A stretch of DNA of 64,000 nt. It comes from Septoria linicola (lineage: Eukaryota; Ascomycota; Dothideomycetes; Mycosphaerellales; Mycosphaerellaceae). The notes under the pieces are model-generated. The model worked only from the letters and a program-made list of their open reading frames with translations. It did not search any database and was not told the DNA's origin. A program made the position numbers and the translations under genes. The stretch covers positions 1,054,001 to 1,118,000 of the forward strand of contig CP099425.1 in NCBI GenBank assembly GCA_024114885.1, in the 5' to 3' direction. Positions 32,584-43,215 of this stretch are shown here, piece by piece (position 1 is the stretch's first letter; every line of letters starts with the position of its first letter).

Positions 32584-33810
32584 ATGACTCGTACTGATCC
32601 CTCCAAGATCATCATTGTTGGAGCCGGAACCACTGGTCTTGCGTTGGCACAAGGTCTGAAGAAAGCAGGGATAGCTTTCACAGTCTACGAACGGGCACCG
32701 TCTGCCGAAAGCAAGCGCAATTGGGACTTTGGTCTACATTGGGGTATCGAGCCACTACGGGAGCTTGTGCCGGAGCATTTCTGGTGGAGCATCGATGAGT
32801 GCCAGGTCGACCCGCACATCGAACTTCGCGATGAACATTTTCGCATGCCTTTGATCAACGCTGCCAATGGTACCACGATCAAGATACTTGAATCTTCGAA
32901 GTTCTACCGCTTCAGGCGGGACAAGTTTCGTAAATGGTTGTTGCAAGACCTCGACGTCCACTTCGGAAAGGAAATTAGCAAGATCGAATACGGCGAGGAT
33001 GGATGTAGCGTGCTCGCGACGTTTCGTGACGGGTCACAGGACAGCGGAAGTCTACTGGTCGGCTGTGACGGATCACGCTCAGCAGTACGCCATCTGTTGC
33101 TTGGGGCAGAAGCAGCAGCATTGAAACCTATCGGCAACTTCGCCACCGCGATGATTTACGCGAAGCACAAACGGGAGAACGCTTTGGTCTTGCGAGCACC
33201 ACCAAATCATCCCCTTTACCAGGTTGGTATTCATCCTGCTGGGTATGCTTGCTTTCTGTCAGTACACGATGCTGAAGACAAGCTTCACCCAGAGCAGTGG
33301 ACATTTTTCAGCTATATATCTTACGAAGCACCGCCTGGGCATGACGAATGGCCAAAGGAACAACTGGTCACCTTCCAGAGAGATCTTGCAAAGGACTTCG
33401 GAGAACCATGGCGAAGTTCTTATGAGTGGCTGTCGGAGGATGAGTCCAATGTGTGGTTGACAAAGCTGATGGACTGGGATCCTCGTGAGCCTGAGCATGC
33501 GTGGAACAATCATGCTGGACGAGTCACACTAGCTGGCGATGCTGCCCACCCGATGAGCTTCCAGCGTGGCCAGGGGCTGAACAATGCATTACAAGACGCC
33601 TTCGAGTTGTGTAACGCCATTCGTGCTTTTGTTTTCGACAATGAGGATCAGCTCGGGGCGATAGCTACATATGAAGCCGAAATGAAGGCGCGTGGTGGCA
33701 AGGAGGTTCAGCTGAGCCGAGAGAACACGTTCATGGTGCATTCCAAGTCTGGCGAAGAGAGTCACCTTTCGAAACAGGGCATGGTGAAGACGAAGTCGCA
33801 AGTCACGTAA
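32584..33810 (+). CDS. FAD-dependent monooxygenase (salicylate/p-hydroxybenzoate hydroxylase fold)
   Basis: A single exon of 408 residues. It has the dinucleotide-binding GxGxxG at 13-18 (VGAGTTGLALAQGL), the DG motif VGCDGSRSAVR near residue 160, and the FAD-ribityl GD motif VTLAGDAAHPMSFQRGQGLN near residue 320. These are the three fingerprints of class A flavoprotein hydroxylases, which use NAD(P)H and O2 to hydroxylate aromatic or polyketide substrates. There is no signal peptide or C-terminal membrane anchor, so it is probably cytosolic. Length agrees with the family. The neighbours are housekeeping genes, so the substrate and pathway cannot be inferred. Confidence 0.9.
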   Translation: MTRTDPSKIIIVGAGTTGLALAQGLKKAGIAFTVYERAPSAESKRNWDFGLHWGIEPLRELVPEHFWWSIDECQVDPHIELRDEHFRMPLINAANGTTIKILESSKFYRFRRDKFRKWLLQDLDVHFGKEISKIEYGEDGCSVLATFRDGSQDSGSLLVGCDGSRSAVRHLLLGAEAAALKPIGNFATAMIYAKHKRENALVLRAPPNHPLYQVGIHPAGYACFLSVHDAEDKLHPEQWTFFSYISYEAPPGHDEWPKEQLVTFQRDLAKDFGEPWRSSYEWLSEDESNVWLTKLMDWDPREPEHAWNNHAGRVTLAGDAAHPMSFQRGQGLNNALQDAFELCNAIRAFVFDNEDQLGAIATYEAEMKARGGKEVQLSRENTFMVHSKSGEESHLSKQGMVKTKSQVT

Positions 33811-34510
33811 TCTACAGGCTCGAGGACGCCCGTTGTACAAGACAGCAATGGACAGCTCCGACAATGAGCAGTTGTCATTAGGCTGCCTCTGATGCCGTCT
33901 TATAGGTCACAGGCATTTGCAATACCCACGATTTTGACTCACTCGCATTGCTTCGTTGACCAAGAACTGCCGGCCGTTCTTGTACGCGGCTCATCATATA
34001 GCAACTTGCCCGAGCCACGCAATCCAATACCGCGACTAGCCGAAAGATAGCGCAGCCTTGTGCGAACCACCACCAACACCACTGATGACCATCAACAAAA
34101 CAGATACGTCGTTCTCGTTCAGCATTAGAGAGGAGGTTCACTCAGACATCTGACGACAATCCGCTCCGCATCAGCCACAATGCCAGGGACAGATAAGCTT
34201 TGCGTTCCCTGTCTCCAAAGCCTGGGCATCTATGCTCCGACTTATATTCGTGTCCATACATCTTGCTCGTGCTCGTCGTCGCGGTTTTTGCATGTGACAA
34301 GGTTCACTTCTTCGCCGGTTCGTGTGCGGATGTTACACGATGTCGGATGACTCGAGGATAGTAGGGTCACAATCTCGAGTTTTTTGACACAGGCAAAGAA
34401 GGAGTCGGATCATAAAAGTGACTCTCATGTGTACCGTTTATGTAGGGAGCTTTGTGGGCAGCTTGCGATTACATCTGAATTTTTTTCAACCCTTCGTTGA
34501 ATACGCCAGT
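33811..34510. other. intergenic, nothing recognised
   Basis: Holds the promoter of the NADH dehydrogenase gene, with an AT-rich CATAAAAG near 34410. No coding signal was seen on either strand. Confidence 0.5.
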
Positions 34511-36333
34511 ATGCGCCCTTCTTTGCCAACTGTTGCCTCCATGGCGACACAGGCTCGAAAATGTGTGCTTCGACCACACATTCATGTACCCTGTCACCGA
34601 GTCGCCGGCCAACGACGAAGCATCACAATCAGGCAGCTCGACGGGACCAAGGACGATCGCGAGCGAGTGGTAATACTGGGCTCCGGCTGGGCAGGCTACA
34701 ATCTCGCACGCAGTCTCGATCATAGCAAATTCCAGACTGTAGTCGTATCGCCACGCTCGCACTTTGTCTTCACACCTCTGCTCGCATCCACCAGTGTCGG
34801 CACGCTAGAGTTTCGCACAGCCCTGGAGCCTGTTCGTTCGCGACACAGCAAGTATGAGTATATACAGGGCCGAGCAGACGGTATTGATCCAAGTGCGAAG
34901 CAAATCATTGTGCGCGAGACTGTGCGGTGTCCGAATCAAGGACTGCTGTCGACAAGAGCTGGAGAGGTCAAGGATGAACGGCCGATACAGATGCAGTTGG
35001 AGGCTAGCCGCGGAGAGCTGTTCTCAATGGCGTATGATAAGTTAGTGATTGGTGTTGGCAGTTATAGTCAGACGTTCGGTATTCCGGGCGTGAAGGACAA
35101 CGCTTTCTTTCTAAAGGATGTCAATGATGCTCGGAAGATCCGAGACAAGTTGCTGAGCTGCTTCGAGACAGCTGCACTGCCAACTACGCCTGTCGCGCTC
35201 AAGAAGCAGTTGCTCAATTTTGCCATAGTCGGTAAGCTGACGGCGTACACTTCAGGTGACAGCGATAATCAAGAAGCTGAATTTCCACAGGCGGCGGTCC
35301 AACTGGAATCGAGTTCAGCGGTGAGCTGTCAGATATAGTCAGAGATGATCTATCGAGGCTCTATCCTCACCTGATGGAGCACGTCAAAGTCACAGTATAC
35401 GATGTGGCCGACAAGATTTTGCCCATGTTCGATGACAAGCTGAGTAAATATGCTCAGGATCGTGCCGTCCGGCAGGGCACCTCGATCAAGACTGGCCACT
35501 CCATACGAGAGCTGAAACGAGGATTCCCCAAAGTCGCTGGAGCTGGAGGTGTCGATTATCACGACGATGTAAAAGCCAGTGGTTTTACACTTGGCCTCAA
35601 GAATGGCGCAGACAGCGAAGTCGGATGTGGCCTTGTCGTTTGGAGCACCGGACTGATGGCGAACCCGTTCTTGGAAAAGTCATTTAGCACGCCCTTCACA
35701 ATGCCCAGTAGTGGCGTTGAGACGCTCTCCGATGCCAAGGCAGATTCTATGCCCACTGATGCGACGATGTGGATGGTCCACAGACACTCGCGGTCTGGAA
35801 GCATCATGACTGACGATTTCTTGAGAGTGCAACTGCTAGCAGCATGTTCCGAACCACGGGCGCCGACATCCATCTTGCGCGATGTGTATGCTCTTGGTGA
35901 TTGTGCAATGGTAGACGGTGCAGCTCATCCAGCTACTGCACAAGTCGCCAGCCAGAAAGCAAAGTGGCTTGCGCGAAAGCTCAACCATGGCGACGCAGGA
36001 GATTGCGGGTTCTCTTTTGTAAGCTTCGCAGGTGTGCTTGTTCACGACCGAACAGCTGACTGTTGTCGTAGGAAAGCCAAGGCATCATGGCCTATATTGG
36101 AGCAGCCCGTGCGGTCGTACAGCTGAACAAGCCGCAAGGCAACATATCCGGCAGAGCGGCGTGGGTAATATGGAGAGCCGCATATCTAACACGATCAATG
36201 TCCTGGCGCAACATGGTTCTGATACCAATGTACTGGACTCTGAATTGGTAGGGCGAGCAAGTACAGCCTATTTGGAAGTGTTCAGCTGACGGGGTTCTGC
36301 AGGGCGTTCGGACGTGATATATCTAGATTCTAG
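34511..36333 (+). CDS. type II (rotenone-insensitive) mitochondrial NADH dehydrogenase
   Basis: Four exons, 34511-35231, 35291-36018, 36072-36247 and 36303-36333, give 551 residues; all phases agree. An Arg-rich N-terminus (CHRVAGQRRSITIRQL) suits mitochondrial import. The FAD site is VVILGSGWAGYNLA (about 54-67), followed by VVSPRSHFVFTPLLAS; the NADH site AIVGGGPTGIEFSGEL is created by the first splice. ALGDCAMVDG lies near residue 460. The C-terminal amphipathic membrane anchor ends WAFGRDISRF, reached only through the 31-nt last exon. NDH-2 enzymes pass electrons from NADH to ubiquinone without pumping protons. Whether it faces the matrix or the intermembrane space cannot be decided. An in-frame ATG at 34427 is a less likely start. 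Confidence 0.93.
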
Positions 36334-37579
36334 TCTCGATCTTAGCCTGTGTGATGGCGCGTGGTATTCGACGTTGCCCAGAAGAGAACAGTCGATGATA
36401 GACTATCGAGCGAACTATCGTCTCGGCGCTCGCCAGGTGGGATTGCGTTCACGCTCACCTCGGCGTAACAATGGCATTGCAGATAGTAATGATCTGGGAA
36501 AGGTCGTGCACCATGACACTGGACAGCTGTCAACCATGTCCGCGAATTAAGTAGAAAAGGCCCGCAGTCAATGCGACAGAGGCAGCAGCAGCATTTGGCG
36601 TGTGCGATGCAGCGCTCGTGCGTCGTGCAGGCAGACAGGGGGCTTGCGCAATTCGTGAGACGAGCTCCGCGGTGCTAACTAGTACAAAAGCGTAGCTTCG
36701 TGCATTAAAGTTCAGGTAGAAGAGCATACCAATGTGATCATGAGGCCGCATGGACAAGCTCCCAGCATGGCCTGACCTGGTAATGATGCGCCGTAGCAGT
36801 GAAAGATTGCAGCAAGTGGTCAGGATGGCAGATGACGATGTCGAGGATACCTGCCTCATCAAGACGCACATCTGCTCGCATCGCTGTTTTGCCGTCGCAG
36901 AGTTTGGAGGAGAAGCATTGGCTAGACTGGGAGCCGCCGCAGAAAGTCGTCGCTGCAGGGGCTCTAACAGAATAGTGCCTAGTTAGCTCAGGCACTCGGT
37001 GGGCTCTAGCGTTGGCTTTGATAGTAGACCATCGTCGTCCTGTCGCTACTTTCACGAATCCTTCGTCTCCCCAGCAGTACGCAATAATAATAACACCAGT
37101 CCTCGTCAGCAAGCACTTTTTGGCAGTCCAGATCGCACGACGAGGATTTCGCAAATTCGGCGTTTGATGTCACCATCTGAACTGCAGTCCCACAGAAGGC
37201 GAAGCGCCCCTGCCTGTTTTATCTGTCGTGCAGCTTGAAACACGATCCCCGCTGAAAGGCGATTGACCACCACAGCCGACTGCTGCCCACTGCGCGCACA
37301 AAGACGACCAACACGCCACCGACACCGACAGCCTGGCACACCAGCGCTCGCTTGCTACATCGACACCACCCTCACCATCTCCACTCCACTCTGTGCACTG
37401 CCCTGCCCCATATTCCGCCCGTCACCGCGCGAGTGCGGGCGCATATGCATCACCAGGTCCTGTGCCCACCCGCGCATTGTGCCTGAAACACCTGAGCCCT
37501 CGCCTCTGGTTGGGGAAATTGGCCATCAGTTGGCAAGAGAACCCCCACAACGAGGAGGGCGCCCCGACAGTAAGGCTCG
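36334..37579. other. intergenic, no confident gene
   Basis: Minus-strand frames up to 138 codons have no recognisable motif. The right part is the C-rich leader region of the RasGAP gene. Confidence 0.5.
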
Positions 37580-40193
37580 ATGGTCTTTGGTCGCATTCCA
37601 GCGCCCTCTTTGTTCAACTCGACCGCGAAATTGCGCCTTTCTCGTGTCGAGCAGGGCGACGATAGCAGCGAACGGTCTGCCGCAACCACCATGGCCGTTT
37701 CCATGCTCAACACTCCTTCGCGCGCCTCGACTTCCTCCCAAGGCTCTTCCTTCGTGCCTGTAACACGCCAAAATACCATGAGCTCTCAGGAGGGATCGCG
37801 CAGCATGCGCGCGTCTAAGCGGTACTCGGTCACGGCGCTGTATCTGTCAATGAACGGTCAGAGGGATCTTGAGATCGAGGACGACTTGGCGAGAGGTATG
37901 AAATGGTGCGCTTCTCGTGACAGCCACGCGTATGGCCAGCTAACCTTGCACCACAGCCCAAAAAGCACTGCGAGATCTCAAGGGCAAGATATCATCGCAG
38001 TCCAAGAAGAACTTCGTGCTCGAGAAGGACGTGCGCTACCTTGATTCACGAATCGCCCTGCTTGTGCAGAATCGCATGGCATTGGAAGAGGTACGTGAGG
38101 TGTAGATTCGGATGTGCTCAAGCGCTGATACTCGTGTAGAAAGAAGAAGTGGCTAGCCACCTGGACGACTCGCTAGACCTGAGCGAAGGCTCATTTCCAA
38201 ACGACGAGAAGACACAGAAATATGGCAACCTCCTGTTCTTGCTACAGAGCGAGCCACGACACATTGCCCACTTGTGCCGGCTGGTCACAATGGCCGAGAT
38301 CGATCAGCTTCTGCAGACTGTCATGTTCACCATCTATGGCAATCAGTACGAGAGTCGAGAAGAGCATCTTCTTTTGACCATGTTCCAGGTACGTGGCATC
38401 CTGCGAGGCATGGACGAGGAACGATCACTAACATGCCGCAGTCAGTTTTGACCTTCCAGTTCGACAACACACCAGACTACTCATCCCTTTTACGAGCGAA
38501 TACCCCAGTATCACGAATGATGACCACATATACAAGAAGAGGACCAGGGCAGAGCTATCTGAAGACTGTACTTGCAGAAAGGATAAACTCATTGATCGAG
38601 ATCAAGGACTTGGACCTGGAGATCAACCCACTCAAAGTATACGAGAGTATGATTGGCAAGATCGAGGCGGACGGAGGACACCTTCCCAACGATCTGCCGA
38701 AGGGTATCACTGCAGAACAGGCCGCCGCGAACGATAACGTACAACGCATTATCGCGCCACGAATAGATATGCTCATCGAGATTGCTAATAGCTTCTTGGA
38801 CACTATCATCGATGGACTCGAGGAAACACCATACGGAATTCGGTGGATATGCAAGCAGATCCGCAGCTTGACTCGACGAAAGTATCCAGATGCTCAAGAA
38901 CAGACCTTCTGCACGCTCATCGGCGGATTCTTCTTTCTGCGATTCATCAACCCTGCGATTGTGACACCACGGTCGTACATGCTCATCGAGCAAACGCCAG
39001 CAGAAAATCCCAAACGAACTCTAACATACGTCGCGAAGATGCTGCAGAATCTGGCGAACAAGCCAAGCTACGCCAAAGAGCCATATATGCAAAGACTGCA
39101 GCCTTTCATCCAGAACAACAAGGAGCGCATCAACAAGTTCATGATGGATTTGTGCGAAGTTCAGGACTTTTACGAGACGCTGGAAATGGATAATTACGTC
39201 GCCCTGTCGAAGAAGGATCTCGAGCTGTCCATCACGCTCAATGAGGTGTATGCTATGCACGCGTTGCTCGAAAAACACCAATCGGAACTTGCCAAGGAGG
39301 AGACGCATCATCTCAACCAACTGCTCGCAGAGATTGGCCCAGCTCCAGCGCAATTGCCTCGAAAGGACAATCGCGCCATCAATCTGCCACTCTACAGCAA
39401 ATGGGAAACCTCTCTTGACGACTTTACAGCCGCGCTGGACATCACTCAGGAGGAAGTTTTCTTCATGGAGGCAAAGGCGACTTTTGTCCTCATACTGCGT
39501 TCATTGCCTGCAAATTCCGTGGTCATGCGTAGACCACTACGGCTGGAGCGTGTAGCAGAGGCCGCTGCGACGACCAAGAACGATTCTGTCATGGTACGCA
39601 AGGGCATCAGAGCTATGGAATTACTCAATCAGCTGCAAGAACTTGGCATCGTCGATAAAGATGACAGCTATGCCCTGCTCCGCGACGAAATTGAACAAGA
39701 GCTCATTCATCTCGGATCGCTGAAGGAAAAGGTTGAAGCTGAAACCGAGAAGCTGGGTGAGGTCTTCCGGACAATTCGCGATCACAACGCCTATCTGGTG
39801 AGCCAACTGGAGACGTACAAGAGCTATCTACACAACGTCAGAGGCCAGTCCGAGGGCACATCAAAACGTGGACAGTCTGCCAAGGTGCTTGGGCCTTACA
39901 AATTCACCCATCAGGAGCTGGAACGGCAAGGAGTCATCCAAAAGAGCAACGTGCCAGAGAACAGAAGAGCCAATATTTACTTCAACATCACGAGTCCTAG
40001 TCCCGGAACTTTTGTGATTAGTCTGCACTACAAAGGACGCAATCGTGGCTTGCTGGAACTAGACCTGAAGCTGGACGATCTATTGGAGATGCAGAAGGAG
40101 CAGCAAGAAGATCTGGATCTCGAATATGTCCAGTTCAATGTGACGAAAGTGCTCCAGCTGCTGAACAAACGATTCGCACGGAAGCGTACTTGA
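37580..40193 (+). CDS. gap1: Ras GTPase-activating protein (fission-yeast Gap1-like, RasGAP plus RasGAP C-terminal domain)
   Basis: Four exons, 37580-37895, 37957-38090, 38140-38388 and 38442-40193, with canonical splice sites and matching phases, give 816 residues. A Ser/Thr-rich disordered N-terminus (about 1-100) is followed by a coiled coil (105-150). The RasGAP domain spans about residues 190-520: the likely arginine finger is in SLLRANTPVSRMM and the structural block is FFLRFINPAIVTP. The C-terminal RasGAP_C region contains YFNITSPSPGTFVISLHYKG and ends NKRFARKRT. Such proteins stimulate GTP hydrolysis by Ras at the cell cortex. The ras-2 type GTPase at 11.3-12.1 kb is a plausible partner but need not be. 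An alternative start at 37691 (MAVSML) is possible. Confidence 0.93.
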
Positions 40194-41015
40194 GCAATTC
40201 TATACTTTGTGGAAGAAGAGATCCATTTGTACGATATACTGGATGGGAAGCTAGAGCCGGCGGGCAAGATCGGTACAACAGCACAGCGTATGGGGCGCAG
40301 ATGTGGAGGAGCTAGAAGAGTGATTGTTTCGTGCTTATTCTTTGTGATACCCGGAGGAGACGAGAGAGGAGACTATGTGTACGATTACCAGTTAGCGGGC
40401 GAAGGAGGTTTCGCCGGCATGGCAAACCAGAGCGAGAGATATATGACAGAACTACAGGTTGTAGATGTTGCAGGCATCGGGGCGAGCGTTCAACGTGCGA
40501 TGGGATGAGGAGCATCGATTCACATATCATGGCCGGAGCAGGACTGGTTTCCAGGAAGGGTATGAGGTGATCATGGAGAATGAGTAGAAGAGTCTACAAC
40601 GTCTGCTGCGATTTTAGTCGAGCGACAATAATGGAGCGCCGTCAGAGGACTTTGCTCAGTTGAGTTGCTCGTCTGTCATTGTGGCACTGCATACAGGTTC
40701 GAGGCGGAGATCCGATCGTTATCGTTCAGTTCGGGATCGACAGGCTGCCGTTGACTGTGGTGGATGGTCACGCGTGGTGGTTTGCAAGGCAATGCTATCT
40801 TAGCGCCAAAGTCTATCATGGAGTCATGAGAGCTCTGGGAGCTGTTCCGATTGTGAATCGATGGACTGACTGATGACTGCCTGTCCATTATCACGACATT
40901 CGTGTTCTCTCACTCACCTGGATCTCTGTAATACTGTACACATCCCTAAGATATATCTCACACATCGATATCAATACACCTGAGAGAACAACACCTGTCA
41001 AAACCATCACTAAAC
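40194..41015. other. intergenic, nothing recognised
   Basis: RasGAP 3' flank and the promoter of the next gene. Frames up to 99 codons show no motif. Confidence 0.5.
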
Positions 41016-41612
41016 ATGTCCTCCTCCATGCCCATCCCGGCGCGAAAGCAACCCGCTGCTATCGCCGAGGCGGCTGGCTCTGCCTCCTCTTCTTCGCCAT
41101 CCTCGTCATACGGCAGCTCACGTAGGACTCCTAGTCTGTCTTCTCGATCTCCAGCAGCATGGAAAGGAAAGAGCAAAGTACCCATCACGCCTCAGAACAA
41201 CAGCAGCAGCAGTAGCAGCGGCATGCTGGCTACCTCTCCGCCTCCTAGTAGCCTCTCCGGCAGCATCTCTCGCCGACGACCTAGCCTCATGGGCACGAGT
41301 CTCAGTAAAAGCGAGTACACAGTCATAAACCTAGGACATGAAGATGGGCCGCCGAGGTTGGTGACTTGCGTGAAGAGTAGTCAGGGTTTTGATTGGAATC
41401 AAGGTGAGTAGCCTCCGCTCGATCCTTCCCTCCTTTATTCCTGCTTGTAAGAAGAGCACGGATGGCAGCTAACACGAAGGCAACAAATAGAACTGTTCCT
41501 ACCCTCGTACGTCGCAAGCGAGTATGCTGATGAGGATCTGGAACATCGTCCGGATCCGGTGGAGGATATCGTGTTGACGGATGAGGAGGCGGAGGCTTTG
41601 ATGCCGAGGTGA
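41016..41612 (+). CDS. hypothetical Ser-rich protein, 169 residues
   Basis: Exons 41016-41403 and 41491-41612 join in phase 1 across an 87-nt intron (GTGAGT...AATAG). The first 100 residues are Ser/Pro-rich and probably disordered, including an AGC-repeat serine run near 41200. After that the protein looks conserved: SEYTVINLGHEDGPPRLVTC, QGFDWNQELFLPSYV, and an acidic end DIVLTDEEAEALMPR. The second exon gives a clean continuation from FDWNQ into ELFLPSY, which supports the splice. I do not recognise a named family. It is probably a small cytoplasmic or nuclear protein. Confidence 0.75.
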
Positions 41613-42157
41613 AGGGTAGAATGAGGATGACTGGATTCTGTATTGCGATTAAGCGTGGACCTTTGGGGATATATAGATGTTGAGTTGATGGATTGGGGTG
41701 GGAGGCGCTGGGCTCGGAGTCGGGATACAGGTATTGATTGCTTCTGGGAATTGGGAGTATGGGATACGGTGTTGATCGGGACATTATTGGGAGCGTAGGG
41801 TACATGGCATGGCACGGTAAGATCTGGTGATGCTGATTGACCACTCTGATAGTGTAGGCATCTGTAGCAGGTTAAAGAAGTCTCTGAGCAATGAAGCAGA
41901 TCTTGACTTTGATGGAGTCGCTCGATCAGATACACAGCCTTGCACGAACACTTTCTCTTCCTGATGTTCAGCTCCCCATGTTCTCAAATTCGCCGCGATT
42001 GTGAACAGCCTTGACAGCCCACTTCGTGATGACGCGAAGTGGAGGACCCTGAGAGCATCGCGAGTCGCGTCGCAGATCTGTTGATCGGTTCACGACGCGA
42101 ACATGGATGACTAGTTAGTCGTTACATCTACCTCTTGTCTCTTGTCTCCATGGTACA
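41613..42157. other. intergenic with clustered GACGCGA motifs upstream of mis14
   Basis: Three GACGCGA motifs are listed separately. Nothing else was recognised. Confidence 0.5.
42031..42100. promoter_or_regulatory. three GACGCGA (MCB-like) motifs upstream of mis14
   Basis: GACGCGA at 42031-42037 (+), 42065-42071 (-) and 42094-42100 (+), 58-127 nt upstream of the mis14 ATG. ACGCG is the core of the MBF/MCB cell-cycle box that drives G1/S genes in yeasts. Confidence 0.45.
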
Positions 42158-42954
42158 ATGGCCAACATATTCGAATCCAACGCTCCGCAAGAAGGCCTTC
42201 GCGCCACCGAATCCGCACATCGCAAGATTGAACTACAAAGTCCAGCAGATCTGACATATCTCATCGCCAATGTCACCAAAGCCGCGCAAGAGAAAATCGA
42301 CCAGCATCTTCCGCCCGATGCTGCACCTGAGGGGGAAGATGCCATGAGGAAGCGAGTGGAGCAGCTGGTGGACGATGTATGACCATGTCCGAAGAGTGCT
42401 GGGAACATATATTGATATGATACCAACAGTACATCCGCTCCACCTTCGACGCTGCAAAAGACAACATCACAATCAACGGCATGGACTCGCGCGAGATCGA
42501 AGAAGAACTCGCAAAGGCGCAAGAAGGAGAAGGTCGGTCCACACTACCCATACACCTGGACTGCCACTAACCCAAGCATAACACAGAACTCGAACCCTTC
42601 GACTCAAAACTCGCCCAAAGAATCCAAGCCCTCTCCACCCAAATCGAATACCAAACCCTCCAACTCGCCAATCTCCGACGTAAGGCGCCGCGAGACACCG
42701 CTGAGCAGTTCAAAGCCGCTTTCGAGCGACAAGGAATCGAGTATGAAAAGAGATTAGAAGCCGAAAGGGCCGCGAGAATGAAAGCTGCTGCGGAGACGAA
42801 CGTGAGTGTGGGAGAAGTGAAGCGCGCAGATGAGATTCAGAGTCAGTGGGAGAGGGGAAATGAGGAGTTGGAAAAATTGAAGAGTGGGTTGGGCGGGACG
42901 AAGACGAGGTTGGAGAGGGCGAAGAGGGCTGTGGATGTTGTGGGGAAGAAGTAG
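42158..42954 (+). CDS. mis14: kinetochore protein Mis14/Nsl1 (MIND/MIS12 complex)
   Basis: Three exons, 42158-42376, 42430-42532 and 42587-42954, give 229 residues. The conserved Mis14 core covers about residues 20-150, including KIELQSPADLTYLIANVTKA, MRKRVEQLVDDYIRSTFDAA (made by the first splice) and LEPFDSKLAQRIQALSTQIE. The C-terminal half is coiled coil rich in Glu, Lys and Arg, with purine-rich codons on the + strand, and ends VVGKK. Mis14 is one of the four subunits of the complex linking inner centromere proteins to Ndc80. Intron 2 has a less common GTCGGT donor. The upstream GACGCGA cluster hints at cell-cycle control. Confidence 0.85.
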
Positions 42955-43215
42955 GAGGGTGAAAAAGAGGGGAGGAACAGTGTTTGTGTGATGAGATATG
43001 ATACCCTGGGTCATGGCGTTTGGTGCGGGATTCTGACCTTTTGGTATGAGACGCAGACAAGATGATAGTCTGCACTCACTCTAAGTAGTGAGAACTGCCT
43101 ATCTTCATGGATTCGGCCGCTCGAAGCACTCGTAGCTGAGCTAGCTTCACACAATTCGTCAAGAGTCCCTCATCCAACCCATCAATTCGTGAAACCTTCC
43201 TATTCCGCCGCTTAT

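Noticed and set aside
26500..33810. Secondary-metabolite cluster (Zn2Cys6 regulator, NmrA-like reductase, FAD monooxygenase)
   Set aside because: No backbone enzyme (PKS, NRPS, terpene synthase) is present, and an AlkB gene, an unknown gene and an apparently decayed reductase lie between, so the grouping is probably accidental.
36530..37154. Minus-strand frames of 113 and 138 codons
   Set aside because: They overlap each other in different frames, have no motif, and look like shadows of intergenic GC-rich DNA.
41195..41220. AGC trinucleotide run
   Set aside because: It is a short serine run inside the coding sequence of the Ser-rich protein, not a notable repeat array.
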